Assembly (NCBI GenBank): GCA_040758155.1
Contig: JBFLWB010000149.1
Location: forward strand, 1-32,048
DNA length: 32,048 nucleotides
Reading direction: 5' to 3'
From: Thermodesulfobacteriota bacterium
GTDB lineage: Bacteria > Desulfobacterota > Deferrimicrobia > Deferrimicrobiales > Deferrimicrobiaceae
The notes beneath the pieces were generated by a model, which saw only the letters and a program-made list of their open reading frames with translations, made no database searches and was not told the origin of the DNA. Made by a program: the position numbers and the translations under genes. Shown here piece by piece: positions 22,692 through 31,126 of this stretch; the stretch's first letter is position 1, and each line of letters opens with the position of its first letter.

Positions 22692-25451
22692 TTATTTCAC
22701 GGACGCCTTGCCCCTGGCGCGCCCGCGGAGGAGGAAGATCATCCCCGCGAACATCAGCGCGCCGTACACGCCCGAGAAGTCGGTCGGGTCGCCGCCGCCG
22801 GCGACGGAGCAGCCCGAAGAGCTTTCCGGCGTGGCAGCCGTGGGGACCGCGACGCCCACCGGGTCGGCGATGACGCCGTTCATCGAGAGGTCCCGATCCC
22901 CGTCACCGCCGTCCGTGAGCGACAGGGTGACGGTGTTGCCGCTGATCGTGGCTCCAAGGTACTCGGTGTAGCCGGCGGAGTCCACGCGGTACACCTTGCT
23001 GCCTTCCGGCAGGTTTTCCGGGAAGGTCAGCTTCACCCGGACGGTCGAGCCGTCCGCGATCCCTTCCACATTGTATTCCACGAGGCCGTACGGGAAATCA
23101 TACCCGGCCGGCTTGCCCGTCTGGTTGATCTCGGGGGCGGATTCCAGCACCGCCCTCATTCCTCTCAGGTAGCCGCGATCGTTCTCGGAGGCGTCGACGC
23201 GGATCCTTCTGTGATGCCGGTGGTCGCGAACCGAGCCTCTCCGGTCGTCGTCCGGATCGTCGTCATCGTCGTCGCCGGAGCCGTCGCCGTCGCGGTCGTC
23301 ATCGTCGTCATCGCCGTCGCCGGGCTGGACCGCCGAGGCGGTCGTGAAGGACCAGGAGTGCTCCTGGGCCATGGCGTTGCCCGCCGCGTCCTTGATCCCC
23401 GTCGTGAGCAGCGCCGTGTACCGGGTGCCCGCGGCGAGTGCCGAGTGCGCGAAGGTGACCGTGGTCCCGGAGACCGTCACCGTGCCGGCCACCGCGGCGG
23501 CCGTGTTGTCCTTCAGCGTGAAGGTCGCCGTGGTGACGGTGGAGGCGTCGAGCGCCTCGCTGAACGTCGCCGTGACCGCCGACCCGACGGGAACGTTGGT
23601 CGCGTTCCCCGCGGGGGAGGTGCCGGCCACTGCCGGAGGCGTGGTGTCCGCCGCCGCGCCGGTGGTGAAGGACCAGGAGTAGGGGGACGCCAGGGCGTTC
23701 CCCGCCGGGTCCTTGATCCCGATGGTGAGGGTTGCGGTATAGGTGGTCCCGTTCGCGAGCGGGGCGCTCGGCTGGAACGTGGCGGCCCCGCCGGAGGCGG
23801 AGACCGACCCGGCGACCGGCGCCGAGCCGTTCCGGAGCGTGAACGTCGCGCCGGTGACCGTCAGGGGGTTGACCGCCTCGGAGAAGTTCGCCGTGAGGGC
23901 CGAGTTCACCGAGACGCCCGCGGCGTTGGCGGCCGGGGAAACGCTCACGACCGAGGGAGCCGTCGTGTCCGGAGCCGTGCCGGTGGTGAAGGACCAGGTG
24001 CGGTTCGCCGCCATGGCGTTGCCGGCCAGGTCCCGGACGCCGGTGGTGACCGTCGCCGTGTATACGGTGTTAAAGGCCAGCGGAGCGCTGGGCTGGAAGG
24101 TTGCCGTGGTGCCGTTCCCCGCCAGGGTTACGGTGCCCGGAACGTTGACCGCACCCTGCGCCAGGCGGAAGTTCGCCGTGGTGATCGTGGAGGCGTTCAT
24201 CGCCTCACTGAAGGTGGCCGTGACGGCGGAGGAAACGGGGACCGCCGTCGCGTTGGAAACCGGCGCGGTGGACGAGACCGCCGGAGCGGCGGTGTCGGGC
24301 GCGGCGCCGGTGGCGAACGTCCAGGAGCGGCTCGCCGCCAGGGAATTCGACGCGAGGTCCCGGATGCCCGTCGTGAGCGTCGCCGTGTAGGTGGTGGCGT
24401 AGGCCAGCGGTGCGGACGGGGTGAACGTCGCCGTGGCGCCGCTGACGCTGACCGTTCCGGTCACCCCGGCCACGGTGAAGCTGGAGGTCGTCGCCGAGGA
24501 CGGGAGGATGTTTTCGCTGAACGTCGCGCTGATGGAGGCGTTGACCGCGACGTTGGTCGCGTTGGCCGCCGGGTTCATGGAGGTGACGGTCGGAGCCGTG
24601 GTGTCCGGTGCGACCCCGGTGGTGAACGACCAGGAGTAGTTCGCCGCCATCGCGTTGCTCGCGGCGTCCCGGACGCCGGTGGTGACCGTCGCCGTGTAGG
24701 TGGTGCTGTAAGCGAGGGCGCCGGACGGCTGGAGCGTCGCCGTGGTCCCCGCGGCGTTGAGCGACACCGTCGCCGGAACGTTCGTGGCGCTGCCGGCCGC
24801 CCTCAGGTAGAAGGTCGTGCCGCTGACGCCGGAAACCGCTTCGCTGAAGGTGGCGGTCACCGCGGTCGCGGGGTTGATGTTCGTCGCGCTGTTCGCCGGA
24901 CCGGTGGAGCTCACCGTCGGCGGGGTGGTGTCCGTCGGGATCGGCGCCGACACCGTGATGCTCCTGGCGGCTGCGCGGACTTCCCCGTGGGTCGAGCCGC
25001 TGTTCGCCGTGTTCCCGAACCATGCGGCGACGTAGCTGTAGGTTCCGGGCGTGGTCGGCGCGGGCGTGTTGAAGGTGATCGGGTATCCCGCTCCCCCGCC
25101 CATTCCGCCGGTCGCATCCCCGGTGCTGCGGGCCACCTCGACGTTGTCTCTGTAAAGGATTGCCCGGATCCAGCCGGTTCTGCTGCCCGATGCGGTGAGG
25201 GTCACCGTGACCGTTTCTCCGGGCGCATAGGTTGTCTTGTTCGTCGTCGCGCTCAGGCCGCCGTTCGCTCCGTGGCGGTGGCAGCCGTTGCATGTCGCCG
25301 GCGTCGGCGAGGGATGGCAGGAGACGCATCCTCTGGAGGAGAAGTACGAGGACTGCGCTTCTGCATCCGATGCGATGAACACGGTTGCGGCGAACAGGGC
25401 GATCAGGAACGATGCGATCCAGACGGTCCGGTTCGGGGTGGAACAGCTCAT
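22692..25451 (-). CDS. multi-Ig-domain surface protein with two CXXCH motifs and sorting-like tail
   Basis: A 919-residue exported protein. A signal peptide (about 1-32) is followed by two possible heme c sites, CVSCH (42-46) and CNGCH (54-58), then a beta-sandwich domain and five Big_5/SbsA-like Ig repeats of roughly 105 residues; each begins near D-T-x-x-P and ends WSFTTG or a close variant. An Asp-rich linker (GDGDDDDDDRDGDGSGDDDD and on, probably calcium-binding or disordered), a choice-of-anchor U-like domain (FPYGLVEYNVEGIADGS and SMNGVIADPVGVA) and a tail with SSGCSVAGG, a hydrophobic helix and RGRARGK end the protein. This Cys-helix-basic tail looks like a CTERM-type cell-surface sorting signal. 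Likely role: surface-exposed or adhesive protein, possibly with attached hemes. Start taken at ATG 25451; a TTG five codons upstream has no ribosome site. Transcribed alone between a promoter at about 25.7 kb and the terminator at 22618-22660. Confidence 0.85.
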   Translation of the reverse strand: MSCSTPNRTVWIASFLIALFAATVFIASDAEAQSSYFSSRGCVSCHPSPTPATCNGCHRHGANGGLSATTNKTTYAPGETVTVTLTASGSRTGWIRAILYRDNVEVARSTGDATGGMGGGAGYPITFNTPAPTTPGTYSYVAAWFGNTANSGSTHGEVRAAARSITVSAPIPTDTTPPTVSSTGPANSATNINPATAVTATFSEAVSGVSGTTFYLRAAGSATNVPATVSLNAAGTTATLQPSGALAYSTTYTATVTTGVRDAASNAMAANYSWSFTTGVAPDTTAPTVTSMNPAANATNVAVNASISATFSENILPSSATTSSFTVAGVTGTVSVSGATATFTPSAPLAYATTYTATLTTGIRDLASNSLAASRSWTFATGAAPDTAAPAVSSTAPVSNATAVPVSSAVTATFSEAMNASTITTANFRLAQGAVNVPGTVTLAGNGTTATFQPSAPLAFNTVYTATVTTGVRDLAGNAMAANRTWSFTTGTAPDTTAPSVVSVSPAANAAGVSVNSALTANFSEAVNPLTVTGATFTLRNGSAPVAGSVSASGGAATFQPSAPLANGTTYTATLTIGIKDPAGNALASPYSWSFTTGAAADTTPPAVAGTSPAGNATNVPVGSAVTATFSEALDASTVTTATFTLKDNTAAAVAGTVTVSGTTVTFAHSALAAGTRYTALLTTGIKDAAGNAMAQEHSWSFTTASAVQPGDGDDDDDDRDGDGSGDDDDDDPDDDRRGSVRDHRHHRRIRVDASENDRGYLRGMRAVLESAPEINQTGKPAGYDFPYGLVEYNVEGIADGSTVRVKLTFPENLPEGSKVYRVDSAGYTEYLGATISGNTVTLSLTDGGDGDRDLSMNGVIADPVGVAVPTAATPESSSGCSVAGGGDPTDFSGVYGALMFAGMIFLLRGRARGKASVK
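23344..24930 (-). repeat. five tandem Ig-coding repeats
   Basis: The end of each Ig unit is marked on the plus strand by a variant of GTGAAGGACCAGGAG at 23344, 23665, 23986, 24313 and 24622, giving spacings of 321, 321, 327 and 309 bases. The units have diverged enough that they are old duplications, yet the shared blocks could still recombine and change the number of Ig domains. Confidence 0.8.
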
Positions 25452-25682
25452 GCGTAGTACCCCCAATGAAAAAATTTCGCCGGCCGCACTTCCTTTTCAC
25501 CCGGCGGTTTCCCGGGCAGGCCTGCGGCGTCGTGCCCCGGCGTCGGCGGAAAACTGTCCCAAGAAGAACTGCCGGTATGAAAAGATGGACGGCCTGGCGA
25601 TGCGTTAGGGAAAAGAGCAAAACCAATGCCAATCACCGAATTGTGCGGATCCATTTAATAATTCGAGCGATGTGTTGGTTTT

Positions 25683-25710
25683 ATTATAGATAACAGGAAT
25701 AATTTTTAAA
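25683..25710 (-). promoter_or_regulatory. putative promoter of the multi-Ig protein gene
   Basis: On the minus strand TTTAAA (25710-25705, four of six to consensus), a 16-bp spacer and a perfect TATAAT (25688-25683). A transcript starting near 25676 would have a leader of about 225 bases before the ATG at 25451. Confidence 0.5.
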
Positions 25711-25732
25711 GGTTTTATTGAAAATAAAACCT
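25710..25732 (-). terminator. AT-rich hairpin behind the LemA-DUF2207 gene
   Basis: AGGTTTTATT (25710-25719) and AATAAAACCT (25723-25732) form a perfect 10-bp stem with a 3-base loop. On the minus strand it is followed by TTTAAAAATTATT, and lies about 115 bases past the stop of the LemA-DUF2207 gene. A weak intrinsic terminator is likely; an operator for the adjoining promoter, whose -35 it touches, is the alternative. Confidence 0.45.
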
Positions 25733-25847
25733 GAAAGGGGGTACGCAGGCAGGTGGGTCGCTTCCTTACTTTTAGCGGAAAATAGTAACGGTTATGTATT
25801 ATGGATAACGATTTTGAGATAACCGAGGAGGAGAAGAAACAACTCCG

Positions 25848-28118
25848 TTACCAGCTCCCGCCGCCTCCCCCGCCTCCTCCTCCGCCGGAGCTCCCGCCGC
25901 CCGAGAATCCGCTTCCGCTGCTCCGGGGTGCGGAATGCATCGCGGTCGATATCCCGGACAGCGCGGTGTCGAGCGAACGGTGGAAGACCGCGGGCCGGAA
26001 GGAAGCGGGGCCGTCCGCGGAGGCGTACCACCGGGGCGGCTCCTGGGCGATCTCCTCGAAGGCATCGGCCCACCGGTCGGATACATCGAGGGCGATCGCG
26101 TAGGGGAGGTATTTCTCGAAGAGGTTCGGGTCGTTCATCCGCTCCAGCCGGTCCTTCTCGGCCCGCAGGAGGAACTCCTCGAACCCCTTGATCCTGCCCA
26201 GCAGCTTTACCCCCTTCAGCGTCTTGACGGGCATGAAGGGGGCGAAGACCAGGATCACGACGCCGGAGAGGGCCGTGGCGACGGGGACGAGGGAGAACGT
26301 GTCTCCCAGGAGCACGCGGAACGCGTACGCGACACCGGTGCCGAAGAACAGCACGAGGAACGCGATCAGGACATACCGGCCCGTGACGTTCGACGGATCC
26401 GCCCCGAAGCACTTCATCCCCTGCAGTTCCCTGAACGCGGCGTTTCTCAGCGGCTCGAGGTTCTTGTAGAACGACAGCTTCAGGTCGGAGACCTTCGCCT
26501 CGGGGCCGCGTCCCCGGAAGATCCCGTCGAGCAGGAGAGATTCGAACGATGAAAGCCCCCCGTCCGGCTCCTTCGCCTTCTTCAGCGCGTAATCCGTCTT
26601 GTCGAGGAGCAGCCCCTCCGTCTTCCGCTCCTCGATCTTGATGTACCCTTTCACCGCGAGGTCGACCACCGACGCGGAAATGTCCCTCGGATCGAGCCGC
26701 TCGTCGATGAGCGCGCCGATCTCAGCGGGCATGAGCGGGCGGCCGTTCGCCTCCGGCGGCGTGTAGGCGACCACGAGCGGGTTCCCCGTGGAAGGGTCCT
26801 TCCCCTTCCGATACCAGAGGGAGAACATGTAGACGAAGGCGAGCAGGGGGATGAGGAACGGCCAGTACCTTGCAAGGTCGAGCCGGTAGAGGGACGCCTT
26901 CCAGCCGGACGGCATCCGGACGATCCCTTTCTCCCATCCCGCCACGATCGTCAGCCCTTCCCCGGGGCCGAACGGCCGGGTGGAGGAGAAGGCCGCGCCG
27001 CTTTCCGCGCCGGTGGCCGTGCACGCGCTTTCCCGGGAGCCGGCGGGGCCGGTGTAACAGAGGGTCCGCACGGCGAGAGGCTTCCCGACCGCGGCGACCG
27101 TGACGGCGGCGGAGGCCGCCTCGATCGGCACGGGCCAGCCGTTCCCCGTCACGTTCCAGTACAGCTCGTCGTGGTCCGGGAAGAAGAGGATCGCGTTCTC
27201 CACCGTGTAGGCGATGACGTAGACCTGCCGGCCGTTCACGAACCGGTCCGGATCGCCGATCCGGACCCGGATCACGCCGCCGCTTCGTTCGGACCGGTGG
27301 TTCCACGCCTCTCCGGACGCGTCCTTCACCGAGTCGATCCGCACCGGCGTCACGGTCTTCTTCCCGAGCTCGTCCACATAGCGGAACGGGATGTCCCGGA
27401 AGATCCCGTGCCTCGGCCGGTGGAATTCCGCCTCGATGGTCTCCACGATCCGCAGGGAGGCGTCGGCGCGAACCTCGATCGCGGCGCGGAACGACCGGAT
27501 GGTGAAGTCCTCCGCCCGCGCAGCGCCGGGGAGGAGGGCCGCAAGGAGGAGCAGCGCGAGGCAGGAGAGGCGGACATCGGTGCGGTTTCGCTCCGCCGGA
27601 GCGTCGAGCTGGAAGTATTCCGCGGGCCGGAAGCCGAAGGGGCGCGCGAACAGGTTCGCGGGGAACGTCTCCATGGCGGTCGAGTAGTCGCGGACCACCG
27701 CGTTGTAATACCGCCGCGCGTACTCGATGCCGTTCTCGATCTCCGCGAGCTGCTTCTGCAGCTCGAGATAACCTCCGCTCGCCTTGAGGTCGGGGTAGCT
27801 TTCCGCCACGGCGAAGAGGGAAGGCAGCGCTTCACGCAGCGCGGCCTCCTCCTTCCCCTTTCCGGCGGGCCCTTCCGCCAGCATCGCCCGAGCCCGCGCC
27901 TCCGTCACGCCCTGGAGGACGGACTTCTCGTAGCCGGCGTACCCCTTCACGGTCTCGACCAGGTTTCCCACCAGGTCGTGCCGCTTCTTCAGCAGGACGT
28001 CGATGTCGGACCAGGAGGAGCGGGAAAGGTTCCGCAGCTTGACCAGCCGGTTGTAAAGCACGACCGGGTAGACGGAGATCCCCGCGACGGCTGCCAGGAC
28101 CGCCAGCGCGCCGTTCAT
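25848..28118 (-). CDS. LemA-DUF2207 fusion membrane protein
   Basis: One uninterrupted 756-residue frame joins two proteins that are usually separate neighbours. Residues 1-183 are a complete LemA protein: N-terminal helix, LVKLRNLSRSSWSDIDVLLK, RHDLVGNLVETVKGYAGYEK, and the C-terminal FARPFGFRPAEYFQLDAPAE. Residues about 186-202 look like the signal peptide of a DUF2207 protein (CLALLLLAALLPGAARAEDF), now internal. The DUF2207 part (about 203-756) has the extracellular beta domain, a helix at about 418-436, a cytosolic section with SASVVDLAVKGYIKIEE, two more helices (about 581-600, 608-628) and the usual Gly-rich GGGGSW tail. No ATG, GTG or TTG lies at the junction in this frame, so separate translation is unlikely. 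ATG at 28118 overlaps the tctA stop (ATGA). Function of both families is poorly known; envelope stress or secretion is suspected. Confidence 0.85.
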   Translation of the reverse strand: MNGALAVLAAVAGISVYPVVLYNRLVKLRNLSRSSWSDIDVLLKKRHDLVGNLVETVKGYAGYEKSVLQGVTEARARAMLAEGPAGKGKEEAALREALPSLFAVAESYPDLKASGGYLELQKQLAEIENGIEYARRYYNAVVRDYSTAMETFPANLFARPFGFRPAEYFQLDAPAERNRTDVRLSCLALLLLAALLPGAARAEDFTIRSFRAAIEVRADASLRIVETIEAEFHRPRHGIFRDIPFRYVDELGKKTVTPVRIDSVKDASGEAWNHRSERSGGVIRVRIGDPDRFVNGRQVYVIAYTVENAILFFPDHDELYWNVTGNGWPVPIEAASAAVTVAAVGKPLAVRTLCYTGPAGSRESACTATGAESGAAFSSTRPFGPGEGLTIVAGWEKGIVRMPSGWKASLYRLDLARYWPFLIPLLAFVYMFSLWYRKGKDPSTGNPLVVAYTPPEANGRPLMPAEIGALIDERLDPRDISASVVDLAVKGYIKIEERKTEGLLLDKTDYALKKAKEPDGGLSSFESLLLDGIFRGRGPEAKVSDLKLSFYKNLEPLRNAAFRELQGMKCFGADPSNVTGRYVLIAFLVLFFGTGVAYAFRVLLGDTFSLVPVATALSGVVILVFAPFMPVKTLKGVKLLGRIKGFEEFLLRAEKDRLERMNDPNLFEKYLPYAIALDVSDRWADAFEEIAQEPPRWYASADGPASFRPAVFHRSLDTALSGISTAMHSAPRSSGSGFSGGGSSGGGGGGGGGGSW

Positions 28119-29626
28119 TCGTCGGCGTCGTCCAGCGCCACTTCGGGTGCGTGGGTCTTGAACTGGACGTACATTCCGCGCAGGATCGACAGGAAGGCGA
28201 GCAGCATGAAGGCCAGCGCGATCGGCCGGGTGAAGAAGATCTTCCAGGATCCCTGGGACAGCAGCAGCGACTGCTGCAGGGAGGTCTCGAGCATCGGCGC
28301 GAGGACGGTCGCCAGCACCATGGGAGCGACGGGGAAGCCGAGCTTCCGCATCAGGTAGCCGATCGCCCCGAAGATGAGCGCCACCCACACGTCGAAGACC
28401 ATGAACCGGATGCCGTAGGCGCCGATGATGCAGAAGAGCGCGATGAGCGGGCCCAGGATCGGGAACGGGATGAGGGCGATCCGCGCCCACCAGCCGACCA
28501 GCGGCAGGTTGAGGAAGAGCAGGATCACGTTCCCGATGTACATGCTGGCGATGACCGCCCATACGAATTGCGGGTTCTGCTGGAAGAGCATCGGCCCGGG
28601 CTGGAGTCCGTACATCATGAGGCCGCCCAGGAGCACGGCCAGCGGCGGGCCCGTCGGCAGGCCGAAGGCGAAGAGCGGGACGAAGCCGCTGGTGGAAGTG
28701 GCGTTGTTCGCCGCCTCCGGGGCCGCCACTCCCTCGATGGCGCCCTTGCCGAACCTCTCGGGAGTCTTCGAGACCCGCTTTTCCACGTCGTAGGCGATGA
28801 AGGTCGTCACAGCCGGGGAGCAGCCTGGGAGCAGCCCCAGGAAGAAGCCGATCCCGGACGAGCGGAGCATGGCGCCCGTGCTCTGGCGGATGTCGTCCCA
28901 TGTCGGCATCCAGCCCTTGATCTTCGTCTCGTAGATCCTGGCGGCGGCGTGCTCGACGTTGATCAGGACCTCGCTGATGGCGAACAGCCCGACGATGATG
29001 CTGATGAAGTTCAGCCCGGCCATGAGGTCCACCGAGCCGAAGGTCAGCCGGGCCGCCCCCGTCAGGGGATTCTGCCCGATCAGCGAGGACAGTAGCCCCA
29101 GCGACATCGCGACGATCCCCTTGAGGAGCGCGCGTCCCGAAAGGCTGATGATCAGGCTCAGCGACATGAACATCAGGGCGAAGTACTCGGGCGGACCGAA
29201 GGCGAGCGCCACTTTCGACAGCATCGGCGCGAACAGGGTGAGCCCCACGATGCCCAAGGTCCCCGCGACGAACGACGCGATGGCGCAGATCCCCAGCGCC
29301 GGGCCCGCCCGCCCCTGCTTGGCCATCTCGTAGCCGTCGATCGCGGTGGGAACCGAGGAAGCTTCGCCGGGGATGTTGACCACGATGGCGGTCGTGGAGC
29401 CGCCGTACATGGCCCCGTAGTAGATGGCCGCCATCATGATGATCCCGGAGGTCGGCGGGATCATGGTGGTGATAGGGAGCAGGATCGCGATTCCCGCCGA
29501 GGGGCCGATGCCCGGCAGCACGCCGATCATCGTGCCGATGAGGCAGCCGACGAACGCCCAGAAGAGGTTCGCCGCCGAGAACGCCGTGGCGAACCCCTGC
29601 AGCAGGAAGTCGAGGGAGAATCCCAT
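28115..29626 (-). CDS. tctA: tripartite tricarboxylate transporter large permease TctA
   Basis: Polytopic inner-membrane protein of 503 residues, full length for TctA, with about eleven helices. Family blocks include GTMIGVLPGIGPSAGIAILL, AAIYYGAMYGGSTTAIVVNI followed by PGEASSVPTAIDGYEMA, and later GVAAPEAANNATSTSGFVPL. With TctB and the periplasmic binding protein TctC it imports organic acids (tricarboxylates, dicarboxylates or aromatic acids) using an ion gradient. ATG at 29626 has GGGG five bases upstream, eight bases past the tctB stop. Its own stop overlaps the start of the LemA-DUF2207 gene. Substrate is not readable from sequence. Confidence 0.95.
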   Translation of the reverse strand: MGFSLDFLLQGFATAFSAANLFWAFVGCLIGTMIGVLPGIGPSAGIAILLPITTMIPPTSGIIMMAAIYYGAMYGGSTTAIVVNIPGEASSVPTAIDGYEMAKQGRAGPALGICAIASFVAGTLGIVGLTLFAPMLSKVALAFGPPEYFALMFMSLSLIISLSGRALLKGIVAMSLGLLSSLIGQNPLTGAARLTFGSVDLMAGLNFISIIVGLFAISEVLINVEHAAARIYETKIKGWMPTWDDIRQSTGAMLRSSGIGFFLGLLPGCSPAVTTFIAYDVEKRVSKTPERFGKGAIEGVAAPEAANNATSTSGFVPLFAFGLPTGPPLAVLLGGLMMYGLQPGPMLFQQNPQFVWAVIASMYIGNVILLFLNLPLVGWWARIALIPFPILGPLIALFCIIGAYGIRFMVFDVWVALIFGAIGYLMRKLGFPVAPMVLATVLAPMLETSLQQSLLLSQGSWKIFFTRPIALAFMLLAFLSILRGMYVQFKTHAPEVALDDADE

Positions 29627-29634
29627 CCTTGCCC

Positions 29635-30099
29635 CTACCGCTCCAGGAATCCCATGGGAAGCGGGAGCTCCAGGAATTTCATGAAGAGGAAGTAGACGAC
29701 CAGGGAGGAAGCCGCGCCCGCGACCAGCGCCCCGACGACCCGCCGCCGGTCGAGGTACCAGACCGCCGCCGCGACGTACAGGAAGGTGGCGACGGGCATC
29801 CCGGCGATGTTGATCAGGATGACGAAGAGGGCCAGCAGGAGGAGGTTCACCCCGATCCGGGCGAAGCCGGACCGGTCGGGCCAGTGGACCTCCGCATCAT
29901 GCGTCCCGGCGCGGAGCGATTTCAGGACGAGGCCGGCGCCGCCGCCCAGCGTCAGGAAGCCGACGATGTAGGGGAGCGTCCGGGGGGGCAGCCGCTCCTC
30001 GATGTCCCCCCGGATCTGCGACGCCGCGTAGACGACCACCGCCCCGAGCAGCGCGATGACGATGCCGGCGACGATGTCGTTCTTCTTCTGGCTTTTCAC
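29635..30099 (-). CDS. tctB: tripartite tricarboxylate transporter small permease TctB
   Basis: Small membrane protein of 154 residues with four hydrophobic helices, the typical TctB size and layout. The N-terminal DIVAGIVIALLGAVVVYAAS helix and the RTLPYIVGFLTLGGGAGLVL segment, followed by a helix pair ending VVYFLFMKFLELPLP, fit the family (the last block is common to TctB proteins). The start is GTG at 30099 in a GTGA overlap with tctC; a longer frame upstream merely shadows tctC. It is the accessory subunit of the transporter encoded by its neighbours. Confidence 0.9.
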   Translation of the reverse strand: MKSQKKNDIVAGIVIALLGAVVVYAASQIRGDIEERLPPRTLPYIVGFLTLGGGAGLVLKSLRAGTHDAEVHWPDRSGFARIGVNLLLLALFVILINIAGMPVATFLYVAAAVWYLDRRRVVGALVAGAASSLVVYFLFMKFLELPLPMGFLER

Positions 30100-31067
30100 T
30101 TCTTCTTGATTTCCGAGGCGAGCTCGGTATAGACCGCCGTCTTGGCCTTCAGGTAGGCCTTCGCCTCCTCGTGGCCCATGGCCAGCGGAATGAACCCGCC
30201 CTTCATCTGCTCTTCCTGGAACTCCTTGGACTTCGCGTTGGCCATGAACGCCGCCTCGATCCTCTTGATCACGGCGGGCGGGGTGCCCGGCGGGACGGCG
30301 ACGCCGCGGTCGACGCTTTCGACCAGGTCGATTCCCTGGCTCCGCAGCGTCGGGTCCTCGGGGAACTTGAAGAACGGCTTCTCGGTGGCGAAGCCCAGCA
30401 CCTTCATCTTGTCGCGGAAGCGGGTGACGTCGTCGGAGGCGGCCATGATCGCCGTGAGGTGCCCGCCGAGGAAGGCGGTCATCTGCGGGGCGGAGCCGGT
30501 GAACGGGACGTAGGTGATCTTCGTCCCGGTCAGCTTCTCGAGCCGCAGCACGGCCATGTGGTAGCCGGAGAAGGAGCCCGAGCCGCCGATGGTCACCACG
30601 CCGGGGTTCTTCTTCGCGAACTCGATCAGCTCCTTCGCGGTCTTGTAGGGGCTGTTCAGCGGGACCGCAAGCGCAAGCGGGGTGCTGTGGAAGATGAACA
30701 CGGGATTGATCTGCTCGGTCTTGTACCCGACGTCCTGCTGCAGCGGCTGGAGGATGACGTGGGGGATGTTGAAGCCGGCGAAGGTGTAGCCGTCGGGCTT
30801 CGTCTTCACGAGCTCTCTCCACCCCAGCGCCCCGCCGCCGCCGACCTTGTAATCGATGACGACGTTCTGGCCGAATTCCTTTTCGAGGACCGGCTGCTGC
30901 CTGCGCGCTTCCCGGTCGGACTGGCCGCCGGGATCGAAGCAGACCATGTAGGTGAGCTGGCGGGTCGGGAACTTCTCGTCGCTCCAGGCGGGCGAGACTC
31001 CCCACCCCGCGACGAGGAATGCCGGGACAAGCAAGACGACGATCGAAACAGCCCGGAAACCCTTCAT
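30096..31067 (-). CDS. tctC: tripartite tricarboxylate transporter substrate-binding protein TctC
   Basis: Periplasmic binding protein of 323 residues (Bug/TctC family) with a signal peptide of about 29 residues ending PAWS. The mature protein shows the usual elements: FPTRQLTYMVCFDPGGQSD, VVIDYKVGGGGALGWREL, the VTIGGSGSFSGYHMAVLRLE block and VPFTGSAPQMTAFLGGHLTA. In most TctC proteins the first block reads P-x-GPGG; here it is CFDPGGQSD, which may affect the ligand pocket. ATG at 31067 is preferred to ATG at 31073, because GGGGGG lies seven bases upstream of the former and abuts the latter. It is the first gene of the tct operon; the 59-bp space before it holds TATACT (31124-31119, minus) as a possible -10 box without a clear -35. 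Confidence 0.93.
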   Translation of the reverse strand: MKGFRAVSIVVLLVPAFLVAGWGVSPAWSDEKFPTRQLTYMVCFDPGGQSDREARRQQPVLEKEFGQNVVIDYKVGGGGALGWRELVKTKPDGYTFAGFNIPHVILQPLQQDVGYKTEQINPVFIFHSTPLALAVPLNSPYKTAKELIEFAKKNPGVVTIGGSGSFSGYHMAVLRLEKLTGTKITYVPFTGSAPQMTAFLGGHLTAIMAASDDVTRFRDKMKVLGFATEKPFFKFPEDPTLRSQGIDLVESVDRGVAVPPGTPPAVIKRIEAAFMANAKSKEFQEEQMKGGFIPLAMGHEEAKAYLKAKTAVYTELASEIKKK

Positions 31068-31126
31068 GCGCATTCCCCCCTTTGGATATGGATATCGGCT
31101 CGGTCAATGCGATAACGCAGTATACC

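Larger units (their letters stand above)
25452..25847. other. 396-bp gene-free region with AT-rich promoter segment and long leader
   Basis: No supported coding frame lies here. The half next to the Ig-protein gene (25452-25620) is GC-rich with several self-complementary stretches and would be the untranslated leader of that gene. The rest (25620-25800) is markedly AT-rich compared with the window and holds a promoter-like sequence and a perfect hairpin, annotated separately. The LemA-DUF2207 gene ends at the right border. Confidence 0.7.

Noticed and set aside
23344-24930. CRISPR-like array
   Set aside because: The repeats are 309-327 bases apart, diverged, and encode successive Ig domains in one open frame.
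25560-25640. Cyclic-di-GMP/cGAMP (GEMM) riboswitch suggested by GCCAGGCCG and AGAGCAAAACCA-like strings
   Set aside because: The strings lie on opposite strands and the conserved order of the GEMM core and its three-way junction cannot be drawn on either strand.
28151-29095. Plus-strand frame of 314 codons opposite tctA
   Set aside because: Antisense shadow rich in His, Asp, Glu and Arg; tctA on the minus strand is unambiguous.
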